Part shown: one piece after another, positions 50,862-59,466 of the stretch
How positions within the stretch are numbered: position 1 is the stretch's first letter
Layout: every line of letters starts with the position of its first letter
NCBI RefSeq assembly: GCF_000717875.1
Contig: NZ_JOCT01000009.1
Coordinates: 111,814-175,813, forward strand
DNA from: Streptomyces sp. NRRL S-455
GTDB taxonomy: Bacteria > Actinomycetota > Actinomycetes > Streptomycetales > Streptomycetaceae
Direction of reading: 5' to 3'
DNA length: 64,000 nucleotides
Notes under the pieces: generated by a model
What the model saw: only the letters and a program-made list of their open reading frames with translations
What the model was told of the DNA's origin: nothing
Database searches by the model: none
Translations under genes and position numbers: made by a program

Positions 50862-52241
50862 ATGCGAACCGACTCTTCTCCCGGCACCCTGCCGGCGCGG
50901 GAGCACCTCCCGGCCGCACCAGCCGGAACGCCTGTCCTGGACGTAGTGGTCCCCGTCTACAACGAGGAGAAGGACCTCCAGCCGTGCGTCCGAAGACTGC
51001 ACGAGCACCTCGCCCGCACCTTCCCGTACGCGTTCCGCATCACGATCGCGGACAACGCCTCCACGGACAGCACCCCCGGGGTCGCGGCGAGGCTGGCGGC
51101 GGAGATCCCCGAGGTGGCCGTCTTCCGGCTGGAGCAGAAGGGCCGGGGCCGGGCGCTGCGGGCCGTCTGGTCGGCCTCGGACGCCCCCGTCCTCGCCTAT
51201 ATGGACGTGGACCTGTCCACCGACCTCAACGCCCTGCTCCCGCTGGTGGCGCCGCTGATCTCCGGCCACTCGGACCTGGCGATCGGCTCCCGGCTCGCCC
51301 GCAGCTCGCGCGTGGTGCGCGGCCCCAAGCGGGAGTTCATCAGCCGGGCCTACAACCTCATCCTGCGCGGCTCGCTCCAGGCCCGTTTCTCCGACGCCCA
51401 GTGCGGGTTCAAGGCGATCCGCCGTGACGTGGCGCGGGTGCTGCTGCCGCTGATCGAGGACACCGGCTGGTTCTTCGACACCGAGATGCTGGTGCTCGCC
51501 GAGCGTGCCGGGCTCCGGATCCACGAGGTGCCGGTCGACTGGGTCGACGACCCCGACTCGACGGTGCACATCGTGAAGACCGCGACCGACGACCTCAAGG
51601 GCGTGTGGCGGGTGGGCAGGGCCCTGGCCACGGGTTCGCTTCCGCTGGACCGGCTCACCCGGCCGTTCGGTGACGACCCGCGCGACCGTGAGATCGAGGA
51701 CGTACCGCGGGGCCTGGCCCGGCAGTTGGTCGGCTTCTGTGTCGTCGGCGGCCTGTCCACCCTCTTCTACCTGCTGCTCTACAGCGGCTTCCGCGTGTTC
51801 ACCGGCTCCCAGGTCGCCAACGCCCTCGCCCTGCTGGTCTCGGCGGTCGCCAACACCGCCGCGAACCGGCGGCTCACCTTCGGGGTGCGCGGGCGTGCCG
51901 GGGCCGTGCGGCACCAGGCGCAGGGCCTGGTCGTCTTCGGGATCGGGCTCGCCCTGACCAGCGGTTCGCTCGCCGCCCTCAGCGCCGCCACGTCCGAGCC
52001 CGCGCACTCCACCGAACTGGCGGTCCTCATCGCCGCCAACCTCGCGGCCACCGTGCTGCGCTTCCTGCTCTTCCGGGCGTGGGTGTTCCCGGACCGGCGC
52101 GAGGCCGCCGCCACGGCGGGCGCCACATACCCCACCACCCAGTTCCGCGCCGGTGACGTCGCGGACGGCTCCTGGCCGGACGCCACCGTGCAGTTGCTGC
52201 CGGTGCGCCCGCACGACACCGATGTGAGGGACTTCCGATGA
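50862..52241 (+). CDS. GT2 glycosyltransferase fused to a GtrA-like membrane domain
   Basis: A 459-residue fusion. Residues 20-255 are a dolichyl-phosphate-mannose-synthase-like GT2 domain (VVVPVYNEEKDLQPCVRRL, YMDVDLSTDLNALLPLV, with DVD as the metal site). Residues about 285-410 are a GtrA-like four-helix domain (LARQLVGFCVVGGLSTLFYLLLYSGFRV). The pair makes and probably flips a polyprenol-linked sugar. The downstream GT39 enzyme would use it outside the membrane. ATG 50862 follows the kinase by 14 bases, and the stop overlaps the next start. Confidence 0.9.
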   Translation: MRTDSSPGTLPAREHLPAAPAGTPVLDVVVPVYNEEKDLQPCVRRLHEHLARTFPYAFRITIADNASTDSTPGVAARLAAEIPEVAVFRLEQKGRGRALRAVWSASDAPVLAYMDVDLSTDLNALLPLVAPLISGHSDLAIGSRLARSSRVVRGPKREFISRAYNLILRGSLQARFSDAQCGFKAIRRDVARVLLPLIEDTGWFFDTEMLVLAERAGLRIHEVPVDWVDDPDSTVHIVKTATDDLKGVWRVGRALATGSLPLDRLTRPFGDDPRDREIEDVPRGLARQLVGFCVVGGLSTLFYLLLYSGFRVFTGSQVANALALLVSAVANTAANRRLTFGVRGRAGAVRHQAQGLVVFGIGLALTSGSLAALSAATSEPAHSTELAVLIAANLAATVLRFLLFRAWVFPDRREAAATAGATYPTTQFRAGDVADGSWPDATVQLLPVRPHDTDVRDFR

Positions 52242-54418
52242 CCGTCCACTACGACCGGCAGCTCACCGACCCGGACACCGCTCCCGAGTCCTGGACCCGG
52301 CCGACGGAGCCCGCGCCGGGGCCGCATGCCGGTGACCCCGAGCGGCCCTTCCCGCAGCGGCTGTGGCGCGGCCGGCCCGAGGACCCCCGCTGGGCGCGCC
52401 CCGCCTTCCTCGGTCTGCTGCTCGCCACCCTCGTCCTCTACCTCTGCAACCTGAGCGCCTCCGGCTACGCCAACTCCTTCTACTCGGCGGCCGTACAGGC
52501 CGGCAGCCAGTCCTGGAAGGCCTTCTTCTTCGGCTCGCTGGACGCGGCGGGCGCCATCACCGTCGACAAGCCCCCGGCCGCGCTGTGGCCGATGGCCCTG
52601 TCGGTGCGGCTCTTCGGGCTCAGCTCCTGGGCGATCCTGGTCCCCGAGGTCCTCATGGGCGTCGGCACGGTCGCCGTCGTGTACGCGGCCGTACGCCGCC
52701 GGTTCAGCCCCGGGGCCGGTCTGATCGCGGGCGCGGTGCTCGCGCTCACCCCCGTCGCGGCGCTGATGTTCCGGTTCAACAACCCGGACGCGATGCTGGC
52801 GCTGCTCATGGCCGTGGCCTGCTACTTCGTCATCCGGGGTCTCGAGGACGGCCGGACGAAGTGGCTGGTGTGGGCCGGAGTCGCGATCGGCTTCGCCTTC
52901 CTCGCCAAGACGCTCCAGGCCTTCCTGATCCTGCCGCCGCTGGCGCTCGTGTACGGCGTCTGCGCGCCGGTCCCGGTGAAGAAGCGGGTCGCTCAACTGG
53001 CCGCCGGTCTCACCGCGATCGTCGTCTCCGGCGGCTGGTGGGTGGCGATCGTCGAGCTGTGGCCCGCGTCCTCCCGCCCGTACGTCGGCGGCTCGCAGAA
53101 CAACAGCTTCCTTGAACTGACCTTCGGCTACAACGGCCTGGGCCGCCTCAACGGCGACGAGACCGGCAGCGTCGGAGGCGGCGGCAGGGGCGGCAACGGC
53201 GGCGGCAACTGGGGCGAGACCGGCTGGGACCGGCTGTTCGGCGCCGGCATCGGCGGCCAGATCTCCTGGCTGATCCCGGCCGCGCTGATCCTGCTGGTCG
53301 CGGCCTTGGTGGCCACCCGCAGGGCCCGGCGCGCGTCGGTGACCCGGGGCTCGTTCCTCGTCTGGGGCGGTGCCCTGATCACGACCATGCTGGTCTTCAG
53401 CTACATGCAGGGCATCTTCCACGAGTACTACACGGTGGCGCTCGCCCCCTACATCGCGCCGCTGATCGGCATGGGCTCGGCGCTGCTCTGGGAGAAGCGC
53501 GACAAGGTGTGGGCGTCGCTGACGCTCGCGGCGGCGATGACGGCCACCGCGGCCTGGGGGTACGTCCTGCTCAACCGTTCCTCCGACTATCTGCCGTGGC
53601 TGAAGTGGCTCGTCCTGGTCGGCGGCCTCACGGCGGCCCTCGGGCTGGTCTTCGCCGGCCGGCTGGGGCGTCGGGCGTCCTTGGGGGCGGCGGCGCTCGG
53701 CCTCGTCGCGGCGCTGGCCGGTCCGGTCGCCTACACCCTCACCACGGTGAACGAGGGACACACCGGCTCGATCGTCACGGCGGGTCCCGCGGTCGCCGGC
53801 GGGCGCGCTTTCCCGGGCGGCGGTGGCGGCCCCGGTGGCCCCGGCGACGGCGGCTTCCCGGGTGATGGCCAGAACCAGCAGAACGGCAACGGCACCACCC
53901 AGGGCCGGCCGGGCAACGGCTTCCCCGGCGGCGGTTTCCCGGGCGGCGGTCAGAACCAGCCGGGCCAGGCCCCGCCGGGGCTGCAGGGCGGGAGCCGGCC
54001 GAACGGCGAGGGTGGCCGCATGGGCGGCGGTGGCGGCATGGGCGGTCTGCTCAACGGCGCCGGCGTCACCTCCGAGGCCAAGAAGCTGCTGGAGACCGAC
54101 GCCGACCGGTACACGTGGGTCGCGGCGGCCATCGGCGCCCAGAACGCCGCGAGTTACCAGCTGTCCACCGGCGAGCCCGTGATGGCGATCGGCGGCTTCA
54201 ACGGCACGGACCCCTCCCCGACCCTGGCCCAGTTCAAGCAGTACGTGGCCGACGGGAAGATCCACTACTTCATCGCGTCCGGTATGGGCGGTGGCGGGAT
54301 GGGCGGCAGCGGCGACGGCGCGTCCTCCCGGATCACCTCCTGGGTCGAGGCAACCTTCAAGAAGGTGACCGTCGGGTCCTCCACCTTCTACGACCTCACG
54401 CAGAAGGCGAGCAGCTGA
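52238..54418 (+). CDS. GT39 family (ArnT/PMT-like) membrane glycosyltransferase
   Basis: A 726-residue membrane enzyme. The first external loop holds the acidic acceptor motif in NSFYSAAVQAGSQSWKAFFFGSLDAAGAITVDKPPAALWPM. About 12 helices run to residue 510. A Gly/Pro/Gln/Asn-rich stretch (about 515-600) separates a C-terminal globular domain (600-726). It transfers sugars from polyprenyl phosphate to an envelope acceptor. The overlap ATGA couples it to the GT2-GtrA gene, which would make its donor. A very strong terminator follows. Confidence 0.9.
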   Translation: MTVHYDRQLTDPDTAPESWTRPTEPAPGPHAGDPERPFPQRLWRGRPEDPRWARPAFLGLLLATLVLYLCNLSASGYANSFYSAAVQAGSQSWKAFFFGSLDAAGAITVDKPPAALWPMALSVRLFGLSSWAILVPEVLMGVGTVAVVYAAVRRRFSPGAGLIAGAVLALTPVAALMFRFNNPDAMLALLMAVACYFVIRGLEDGRTKWLVWAGVAIGFAFLAKTLQAFLILPPLALVYGVCAPVPVKKRVAQLAAGLTAIVVSGGWWVAIVELWPASSRPYVGGSQNNSFLELTFGYNGLGRLNGDETGSVGGGGRGGNGGGNWGETGWDRLFGAGIGGQISWLIPAALILLVAALVATRRARRASVTRGSFLVWGGALITTMLVFSYMQGIFHEYYTVALAPYIAPLIGMGSALLWEKRDKVWASLTLAAAMTATAAWGYVLLNRSSDYLPWLKWLVLVGGLTAALGLVFAGRLGRRASLGAAALGLVAALAGPVAYTLTTVNEGHTGSIVTAGPAVAGGRAFPGGGGGPGGPGDGGFPGDGQNQQNGNGTTQGRPGNGFPGGGFPGGGQNQPGQAPPGLQGGSRPNGEGGRMGGGGGMGGLLNGAGVTSEAKKLLETDADRYTWVAAAIGAQNAASYQLSTGEPVMAIGGFNGTDPSPTLAQFKQYVADGKIHYFIASGMGGGGMGGSGDGASSRITSWVEATFKKVTVGSSTFYDLTQKASS

Positions 54419-54431
54419 CACATCCCTGAGC

Positions 54432-54475
54432 GGGGAGGGACGGTGGCCGGGAAGCCACCGTCCCTCCCCCTTATT
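54432..54475 (+). terminator. rho-independent terminator ending the four-gene operon
   Basis: A perfect 16-bp stem (GGGGAGGGACGGTGGC with its complement, loop CGGGAA) followed by CTTATT, just 13 bases after the GT39 stop codon. Confidence 0.9.
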
Positions 54476-54477
54476 CG

Positions 54478-54514
54478 TTGTACAGCGTATGGGGACTGTT
54501 CTACGGTGTATGGC
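54478..54514 (+). promoter_or_regulatory. promoter/operator of the MFS gene with direct repeats
   Basis: TTGTAC (54478) and TACGGT (54502) are spaced 18 bases apart, with the start codon seven bases after TACGGT. Two direct repeats, TACAGCGTATGG and TACGGTGTATGG, overlap both elements and could bind the TetR protein encoded downstream. Confidence 0.55.
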
Positions 54515-56011
54515 ATGACGACGTCCCCACTGGAAGAGGCCCCGCCGCAGACGGCGCACGGCGGCCACCCCCAACGCTGGCTGATCCTCGGTGTCATCTG
54601 TCTCGCACAGCTCACCGTGCTGCTCGACAACACGATCCTGAACGTGGCGATCCCCTCGCTCACCCGCGAGTTGGACGCGACGACCGCCGACGTCCAGTGG
54701 ATGATGAACGCCTACGCGCTGGTGCAGTCCGGCCTGCTCCTCACGGCGGGCAACGCCGCCGACCGCTACGGCCGCAAGCTGCTGCTGATGTCGGGCCTGG
54801 TGATCTTCGGTGTGGGCTCGCTGGCGGCCGGACTCTCCCAGAGCCCGGCACAGCTGATCGCGGCCCGTGCGGGCATGGGCGTCGGCGGCGCGCTGCTGAT
54901 GACCACGATCCTGGCCGTCGTCGTGCAGATCTTCGACGACCAGGAGCGGGTGAAGGCCATCGCGCTGTGGTCCACGGTCAGTTCGCTCGGTTTCGCGGCC
55001 GGGCCGCTGATCGGCGGTGTGATGCTGAACCACTTCTGGTGGGGCGCGATCTTCCTGATCAACATCCCGGTCACCGTGCTCGGCCTGGTCGCGGTCGCCG
55101 CGCTGGTGCCGGAGTCCAGGCACCGGGCCGGTGACCGGCCCGACCTGGTCGGCGCCGTGCTGTCGACGATCGGCATGACGGCCGTGGTGTACGCGATCAT
55201 CACCGGCCCCGAACACGGCTGGACGTCCGGGCAGGTGCTGGTCTCGGCCCTGACCGGGGTGCTCGTACTCGGCCTCTTCGTGACGTGGGAGCTGCGCACC
55301 GAGCACCCGATGCTCGACATGCACTTCTTCCGCAACCAGAAGTTCGTGGGCGCCGTCGCGGGCGCGATCCTCGTGGCGTTCGGCATGACGGGTTCGCTGT
55401 TCCTGCTCACCCAGCACCTGCAGTTCGTGCTCGGCTACGAACCGCTGGACGCCGGGCTGCGGACGGCGCCGCTGGCGCTGACCGTCGTCGTCCTCAACTT
55501 CACCGGGATCGGGGCGAAGCTGGTCCTCAAGGCCGGTACGCCCGCGGCCATCGCGCTCGGTATGACCCTGGTGTCGGCCGGGCTGGCGGCGATCGCGCTG
55601 CTCGGCGGACACGGGTACGGGGGGACGCTGCTCGGGCTGGTGGTGATGGGTGCGGGTGTGGCGCTGTCCATGCCGGCCATGGCCAACGCGATCATGAGCG
55701 CGATCCCGCCGGAGAAGGCGGGGGTGGGAGCGGGGATCAACGGGACGCTCGCGGAGTTCGGCAACGGGCTCGGCGTCGCCGTCCTGGGCGCTGTCCTGAA
55801 CTCCCGTTTCGCGTCCCTCGTCGCCGTGTCCGCGGCGTCGTTGCCGGCGGCGCTGGCGGCGGCGGAATCGGCCGAGGAGAGGGCTCGGATCTCCGACGCG
55901 TTCGCCTCCGGGTTGGAGACCAGTCAGTTGGTGGGGGCGGTTGCCGTTCTGGCTGGTGGACTGGTCGCCGCCGGGTTGTTGCGGCGGGCTGAGCGGGCAG
56001 AATCCGCCTAG
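54515..56011 (+). CDS. MFS transporter, DHA2 family
   Basis: A 498-residue exporter. Motif D1 is in LDNTILNVAIPSLTRELDATTADVQWMMNAYALV. The loop 2-3 motif is GNAADRYGRKLLL, and motif C is in SSLGFAAGPLIGGVMLNHFWWGAIFLINIP. It has about fourteen helices. A TetR gene lies 145 bases downstream on the same strand, so this is probably a drug exporter with its regulator. ATG 54515 has no ribosome site but a TACGGT hexamer seven bases before it, pointing to a leaderless mRNA. Confidence 0.9.
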   Translation: MTTSPLEEAPPQTAHGGHPQRWLILGVICLAQLTVLLDNTILNVAIPSLTRELDATTADVQWMMNAYALVQSGLLLTAGNAADRYGRKLLLMSGLVIFGVGSLAAGLSQSPAQLIAARAGMGVGGALLMTTILAVVVQIFDDQERVKAIALWSTVSSLGFAAGPLIGGVMLNHFWWGAIFLINIPVTVLGLVAVAALVPESRHRAGDRPDLVGAVLSTIGMTAVVYAIITGPEHGWTSGQVLVSALTGVLVLGLFVTWELRTEHPMLDMHFFRNQKFVGAVAGAILVAFGMTGSLFLLTQHLQFVLGYEPLDAGLRTAPLALTVVVLNFTGIGAKLVLKAGTPAAIALGMTLVSAGLAAIALLGGHGYGGTLLGLVVMGAGVALSMPAMANAIMSAIPPEKAGVGAGINGTLAEFGNGLGVAVLGAVLNSRFASLVAVSAASLPAALAAAESAEERARISDAFASGLETSQLVGAVAVLAGGLVAAGLLRRAERAESA

Positions 56012-56044
56012 GAGCTCGGGGCGTGCGGTCGTCGTGGGGGTGCG

Positions 56045-56118
56045 GGTGAGCTGTGGTCGATCGCGCCCACGCGGCGGAGCCGCACATCGACACAGCCCCG
56101 CGCCCCTGAGGGGGCGCC
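56045..56118. repeat. widespread Streptomyces intergenic repeat
   Basis: A stretch containing GCGGCGGAGCCGCACATCGA and CAGCCCCGCGCCCCTGA, which I recall as recurring between genes in many Streptomyces genomes. Internal short stems (GGCGGAGCCGC and CGCCCCTGAGGGGGCG) suggest a transcription end. The identification as a repeat family is from memory. Confidence 0.55.
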
Positions 56119-56156
56119 TAGCATGATCGGCGTCGGCAAGTCGAGGAAGGTGCGCC

Positions 56157-56921
56157 ATGGCGAGAGCGGCCCGGGAGCGTCCGCCGCGGACCAGTGTCTG
56201 GCTGGAGGGCAAGGCGCACCGGCGGCGCGGCGGTGGCGGGCAGCCGTCGGGGCTGGACCGGGACCGGATCACCGAGGTGACGGTCCGGCTGCTGGACGCC
56301 GAGGGGCTGGCGAAGTTCTCGATGCGGCGGCTGGCCGCCGAGCTGAACGTGACGGCCATGTCCGTCTACTGGTACGTCGACACCAAGGACGACCTGCTCG
56401 AACTCGCCCTGGACGCGGTCATGGGAGAGATGGTCCTGCCCGATCCGGACGCGCCCGACGCGGACTGGCGCGACCAGGTGCGGGCCCTCGCCGGGGCGTA
56501 CCGGGCCCTGCTGGTGCGTCACCCCTGGGTGTCCGCGCTGGTCGGCACCTTCCTCAACATCGGCCCCAACAACCTGGCCTACTCGAGGGTCGTGCAGCGC
56601 GTCATGCGCAGGACGGGCCTGCCCGCGAAGCGGCTGACGAGTGCGATCTCGGCCGTCTTCCAGTTCGTGTACGGCTACGGCACGCTCGAGGGTCATCTCT
56701 CCACCCGGGCCGCGGCCACCGGCATGACCATGGACGAGTACTTCCAGGACGCCCTGAGCACCGTGGGCGAGGCCCCGCAGGCCGCCGACGTCATGCGGGA
56801 GTCGCGGGAGATCATGGAGGCGCGCGGCGGGGAGACGGTGGCCGAGATGCTGGAGCGGGACTTCGACTTCGCGCTGGAACTGCTGATCGCCGGCATCGAG
56901 ACGATGGCCGCCCGGGAGTGA
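56157..56921 (+). CDS. TetR family regulator (TetR_C_1-like)
   Basis: A 254-residue regulator. A basic extension (RPPRTSVWLEGKAHRRRGGG) precedes the helix-turn-helix (about 42-90: ITEVTVRLLDAEGLAKFSMRRLAAELNVTAMSVYWYVDTKDDLLELAL). The long helical ligand domain resembles that of tetracycline repressors. It is transcribed in the same direction as the MFS exporter 145 bases upstream, which it probably controls. ATG 56157 has AGGAAGG upstream. Confidence 0.9.
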   Translation: MARAARERPPRTSVWLEGKAHRRRGGGGQPSGLDRDRITEVTVRLLDAEGLAKFSMRRLAAELNVTAMSVYWYVDTKDDLLELALDAVMGEMVLPDPDAPDADWRDQVRALAGAYRALLVRHPWVSALVGTFLNIGPNNLAYSRVVQRVMRRTGLPAKRLTSAISAVFQFVYGYGTLEGHLSTRAAATGMTMDEYFQDALSTVGEAPQAADVMRESREIMEARGGETVAEMLERDFDFALELLIAGIETMAARE

Positions 56922-56934
56922 GCCGACCGCCGGG

Positions 56935-57405
56935 CTACTCCCCCTCGACCAGCCGCGCCGGAAACCCGCCCGTCGCCACGGGGCCCCACCGCTCCGGCGT
57001 GATCCGGATGATCGACTTGCCCTGTTTGAGCATGGCCGCGCGGTACTCGTCCCAGTCGGGGTGCTCTCCGGCGATGTTCCGGTAGTACTCCACGAGCGGT
57101 TCGACGGAGTCGGGTGTGTCCACGACCTCCGCCGTGCCGTCGATCTGGACCCACGGGCCGTTCCAGTCGTCACTGAGGACGATCAGGCTCACGCGCGGGT
57201 CCCGCTTGGCGTTGCGGGTCTTGGCGCGCTCCGGGTAGGTGGAGACGACGATCCGGCCTGAGTTGTCGATCCCGCAGGTCAGGGGAGAGCCCTGGGGGCC
57301 GCCGTCGGCGCGTCGGGTCAGCAGGATGGCGTGGTGCCGGGGGCGCACGAAGTCGAGCAACTCGTCCAGGGAGACGCGGGTGTTCGTCGCGATGTTCGGT
57401 GCCAT
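56935..57405 (-). CDS. PPOX-class F420-dependent oxidoreductase
   Basis: A 156-residue split-barrel flavin/deazaflavin-binding protein. Conserved pieces are FVRPRHHAILLTRRADGGPQGSPLTCGID, GRIVVSTYPERAKTRNAKRDPRVSLIVL and WVQIDGTAEVVDTPD. The group uses coenzyme F420 to reduce varied substrates, including biliverdin in some homologues. The cofactor is inferred from family likeness. TAGGCT lies seven bases before ATG 57405 and no ribosome site is seen. Confidence 0.88.
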   Translation of the reverse strand: MAPNIATNTRVSLDELLDFVRPRHHAILLTRRADGGPQGSPLTCGIDNSGRIVVSTYPERAKTRNAKRDPRVSLIVLSDDWNGPWVQIDGTAEVVDTPDSVEPLVEYYRNIAGEHPDWDEYRAAMLKQGKSIIRITPERWGPVATGGFPARLVEGE

Positions 57406-57415
57406 GCGCGCCAGC

Positions 57416-57778
57416 CTACGACGCCAGGGCCTCCCCGAGATCGTCGTACACGGGGACGTCGCGGCGCAGACCGGTCAGTTCCAGGACGCGGCTCGTGACG
57501 CCCTCCGGCCGGGCCACCAGGCGCATCGTGGCCCCGGGGCGCAGCCGGTGGCGTATGTCGTTGATGAGGCGGACGCCCTGGGAGTCCATGAAGGACGTCG
57601 CCGTGAGGTCGAGGACGAGGACCTCCAGCCGGTCACCACGGTCCCGGACCTCGGACAGCACCAGCGGAAGCAGCTCCGCCGCGTTGCAGAAGTCGATCTC
57701 CGCGGGCATGGGGAGACGCACGCGGCCCGGCAGGCCCGGCGGTTCGGTGGGATTCGGGAGGAAGGTCACAGCGCTCAC
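57416..57778 (-). CDS. STAS domain protein (anti-sigma factor antagonist-like)
   Basis: A 120-residue single STAS domain. The phosphorylatable Ser region is in LVLDLTATSFMDSQGVRLINDIRHRL (Ser in MDSQG). A flexible Pro-rich N-terminus precedes it. Such proteins bind anti-sigma factor kinases, but no sigma or anti-sigma gene is adjacent. It is divergent from two GAF-ANTAR genes, together forming a regulatory cluster. GTG 57778 is the chosen start; its ribosome site is weak. Confidence 0.82.
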   Translation of the reverse strand: MSAVTFLPNPTEPPGLPGRVRLPMPAEIDFCNAAELLPLVLSEVRDRGDRLEVLVLDLTATSFMDSQGVRLINDIRHRLRPGATMRLVARPEGVTSRVLELTGLRRDVPVYDDLGEALAS

Positions 57779-58002
57779 CTGGCAGACGTTCGTCCGGATT
57801 CCGGTAAGGCCGCTTCCTGACCTTCGGGCTATTCCATCACGCCGAGGGGGCGCGGCGGAAGCGCCCGGCCCGGCCGTCGGCCGGTCGTCACTTCGAGGCA
57901 ACCGAGCAGTTAGAGTGCTGTCCGTCCTGTGCTCGCAGTCGGGAATGTGCTGCGGAGCTCTCCTGCGCACGGTCATGGCCGTGCATGCCGAAGAGGTTCG
58001 TG

Positions 58003-58707
58003 GTGGCTGCGTCCGACTTTACTGATTTGCCCCGTTTTCCGGTCGGCTTCGAGCTGGCCGAAGCCCTGACGGTGGCCTCTCAGCAGCTGCACGAGAAGCC
58101 CACCAGGCACAACACGCTGCGTACGGCCGTGCGGTTGGCCGTGCACATCATGCCCGGAGCCGAGCACGCGGGCATCTCCGAGATCGAGCGCGGCAACAAG
58201 CTGCGCACGCTCGCCTGGACCGACGAGGTGGTGCGCGCCGCCGAGGCCCGGCACACCGGCCGCGAACCGCACGGGCACTGGGAGCGGTTGTGGCACGACC
58301 CGGTGGCACGGATAACGGACAGTGAGGCCGACGAAGGCTGGGACGTGCTGTCGGCCCTGGGGCTGCGCTCGGCGCTGTCCCTGCGGCTGCGTGCCGACCG
58401 CCGCCGGCTGACCGTGCTCACGGCCTACGCCCGCAAGCCGGGCGTCTTCGACGAGGCCGCGACGCACATCGGCCGGCTGTTCACCGCGCACGTCAGCGTC
58501 GCCCTGGACTCCGCGACCGTGCGCGAGCAGCTCACCGAGGCCATGCACACCCGGGACCTGATCGGCCAGGCCACCGGCATCCTCATGGAGCGCCAGGGCA
58601 TCGACGCGACCGCCGCCTTCGAGAGCCTGGTGCGGGCCTCCCAGCGGGAGAACGTGAAACTGCGGGACATCGCCCGCCGGATCGTAGGCACCCACAACGG
58701 CACGTGA
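58003..58707 (+). CDS. GAF-ANTAR antitermination regulator 1
   Basis: A 234-residue protein. A GAF-like sensor domain (about 15-165) is followed by the ANTAR RNA-binding domain (about 170-230: HTRDLIGQATGILMERQGIDATAAFESLVRASQRENVKLRDIARRIV). ANTAR domains bind paired hairpins in leader RNAs and prevent termination. GTG 58003 has AAGAGG seven bases upstream; GTG 58000 or ATG 57985 are alternatives. The second GAF-ANTAR gene follows after 57 bases. Confidence 0.88.
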   Translation: MAASDFTDLPRFPVGFELAEALTVASQQLHEKPTRHNTLRTAVRLAVHIMPGAEHAGISEIERGNKLRTLAWTDEVVRAAEARHTGREPHGHWERLWHDPVARITDSEADEGWDVLSALGLRSALSLRLRADRRRLTVLTAYARKPGVFDEAATHIGRLFTAHVSVALDSATVREQLTEAMHTRDLIGQATGILMERQGIDATAAFESLVRASQRENVKLRDIARRIVGTHNGT

Positions 58708-58764
58708 GTGGGGGTCGGTCAGGCCGTAGGCGTGTTCAAGGCATGACGGGATACCCGTACGGCC

Positions 58765-59466
58765 ATGAGTTCCGAGACGTCCGACACGCTGGACGAGGCG
58801 ATGGTGCGCAGCAGTGGTCTCGACACCCTGCTGCGCGACCTGACCGACCGCGCGGTGCAGGAGGTGCCCGGGGCCGCCGCGTGCAGCATCACGGTGCGCC
58901 GGGCCGGCCGGCTGCTCACCCTGGCCGGCAGCGACGGCCTGCCCAGCGGCCTCGACCAGCGCCAGTACGAGAACGGCTCGGGGCCCTGCGTGGACGCCGC
59001 CGAAACCGGCGAGGAACAGTACGCCCCCGACCTGGCGGCGGAGACCCGCTGGCCCTCGTACGCGCGGTACGCGCTCTCCACGGGCGTCCGGTGCGCGCTG
59101 GCGGTGCCGCTCGCCCTCGAGGGCGTGACCGGTGCGGCGGTCAACTTCTACGGCGAGCGGGCCGACGCACTGGGCACGAGCCGGGACGCGGCCCGCACCT
59201 TCACGGCGCGGGCGGCGAACGCGATCGACGTGGCGCTGCGCATCGAGCGCCATCACCAGTCGGCGGCGGACGTGCGCCTGGCCCTGCTCTCCCGCAGCGT
59301 CATCGACCAGGCGGTCGGCATGGTCATGGCCCGGGAGCGGATCGACGCGCGCACGGCGATGGATCGGCTGCGCCGCGCCTCACAGAAGAGGAACGTCAAA
59401 CTCCGCGACCTGTGCGGCCAGTTGGTGGCGCAGGTCGCCGCCGCGGACTCACACGGCCGGAAGTGA
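58765..59466 (+). CDS. GAF-ANTAR antitermination regulator 2
   Basis: A 233-residue protein. The GAF domain (about 20-160) has the pattern YENGSGPCVDAAETGEEQYAPDL, shared with actinobacterial GAF-ANTAR sensors. The ANTAR domain is at about 168-225 (LALLSRSVIDQAVGMVMARERIDARTAMDRLRRASQKRNVKLRDLCGQLV). It follows the first GAF-ANTAR gene directly. Its last 18 bases overlap the end of the convergent YceI gene. Confidence 0.88.
   Translation: MSSETSDTLDEAMVRSSGLDTLLRDLTDRAVQEVPGAAACSITVRRAGRLLTLAGSDGLPSGLDQRQYENGSGPCVDAAETGEEQYAPDLAAETRWPSYARYALSTGVRCALAVPLALEGVTGAAVNFYGERADALGTSRDAARTFTARAANAIDVALRIERHHQSAADVRLALLSRSVIDQAVGMVMARERIDARTAMDRLRRASQKRNVKLRDLCGQLVAQVAAADSHGRK

Noticed and set aside
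51779..56359. A 1526-residue open frame opposite the glycosyltransferase and MFS genes
   Set aside because: It is a shadow frame of three well-supported plus-strand genes with no own motifs.
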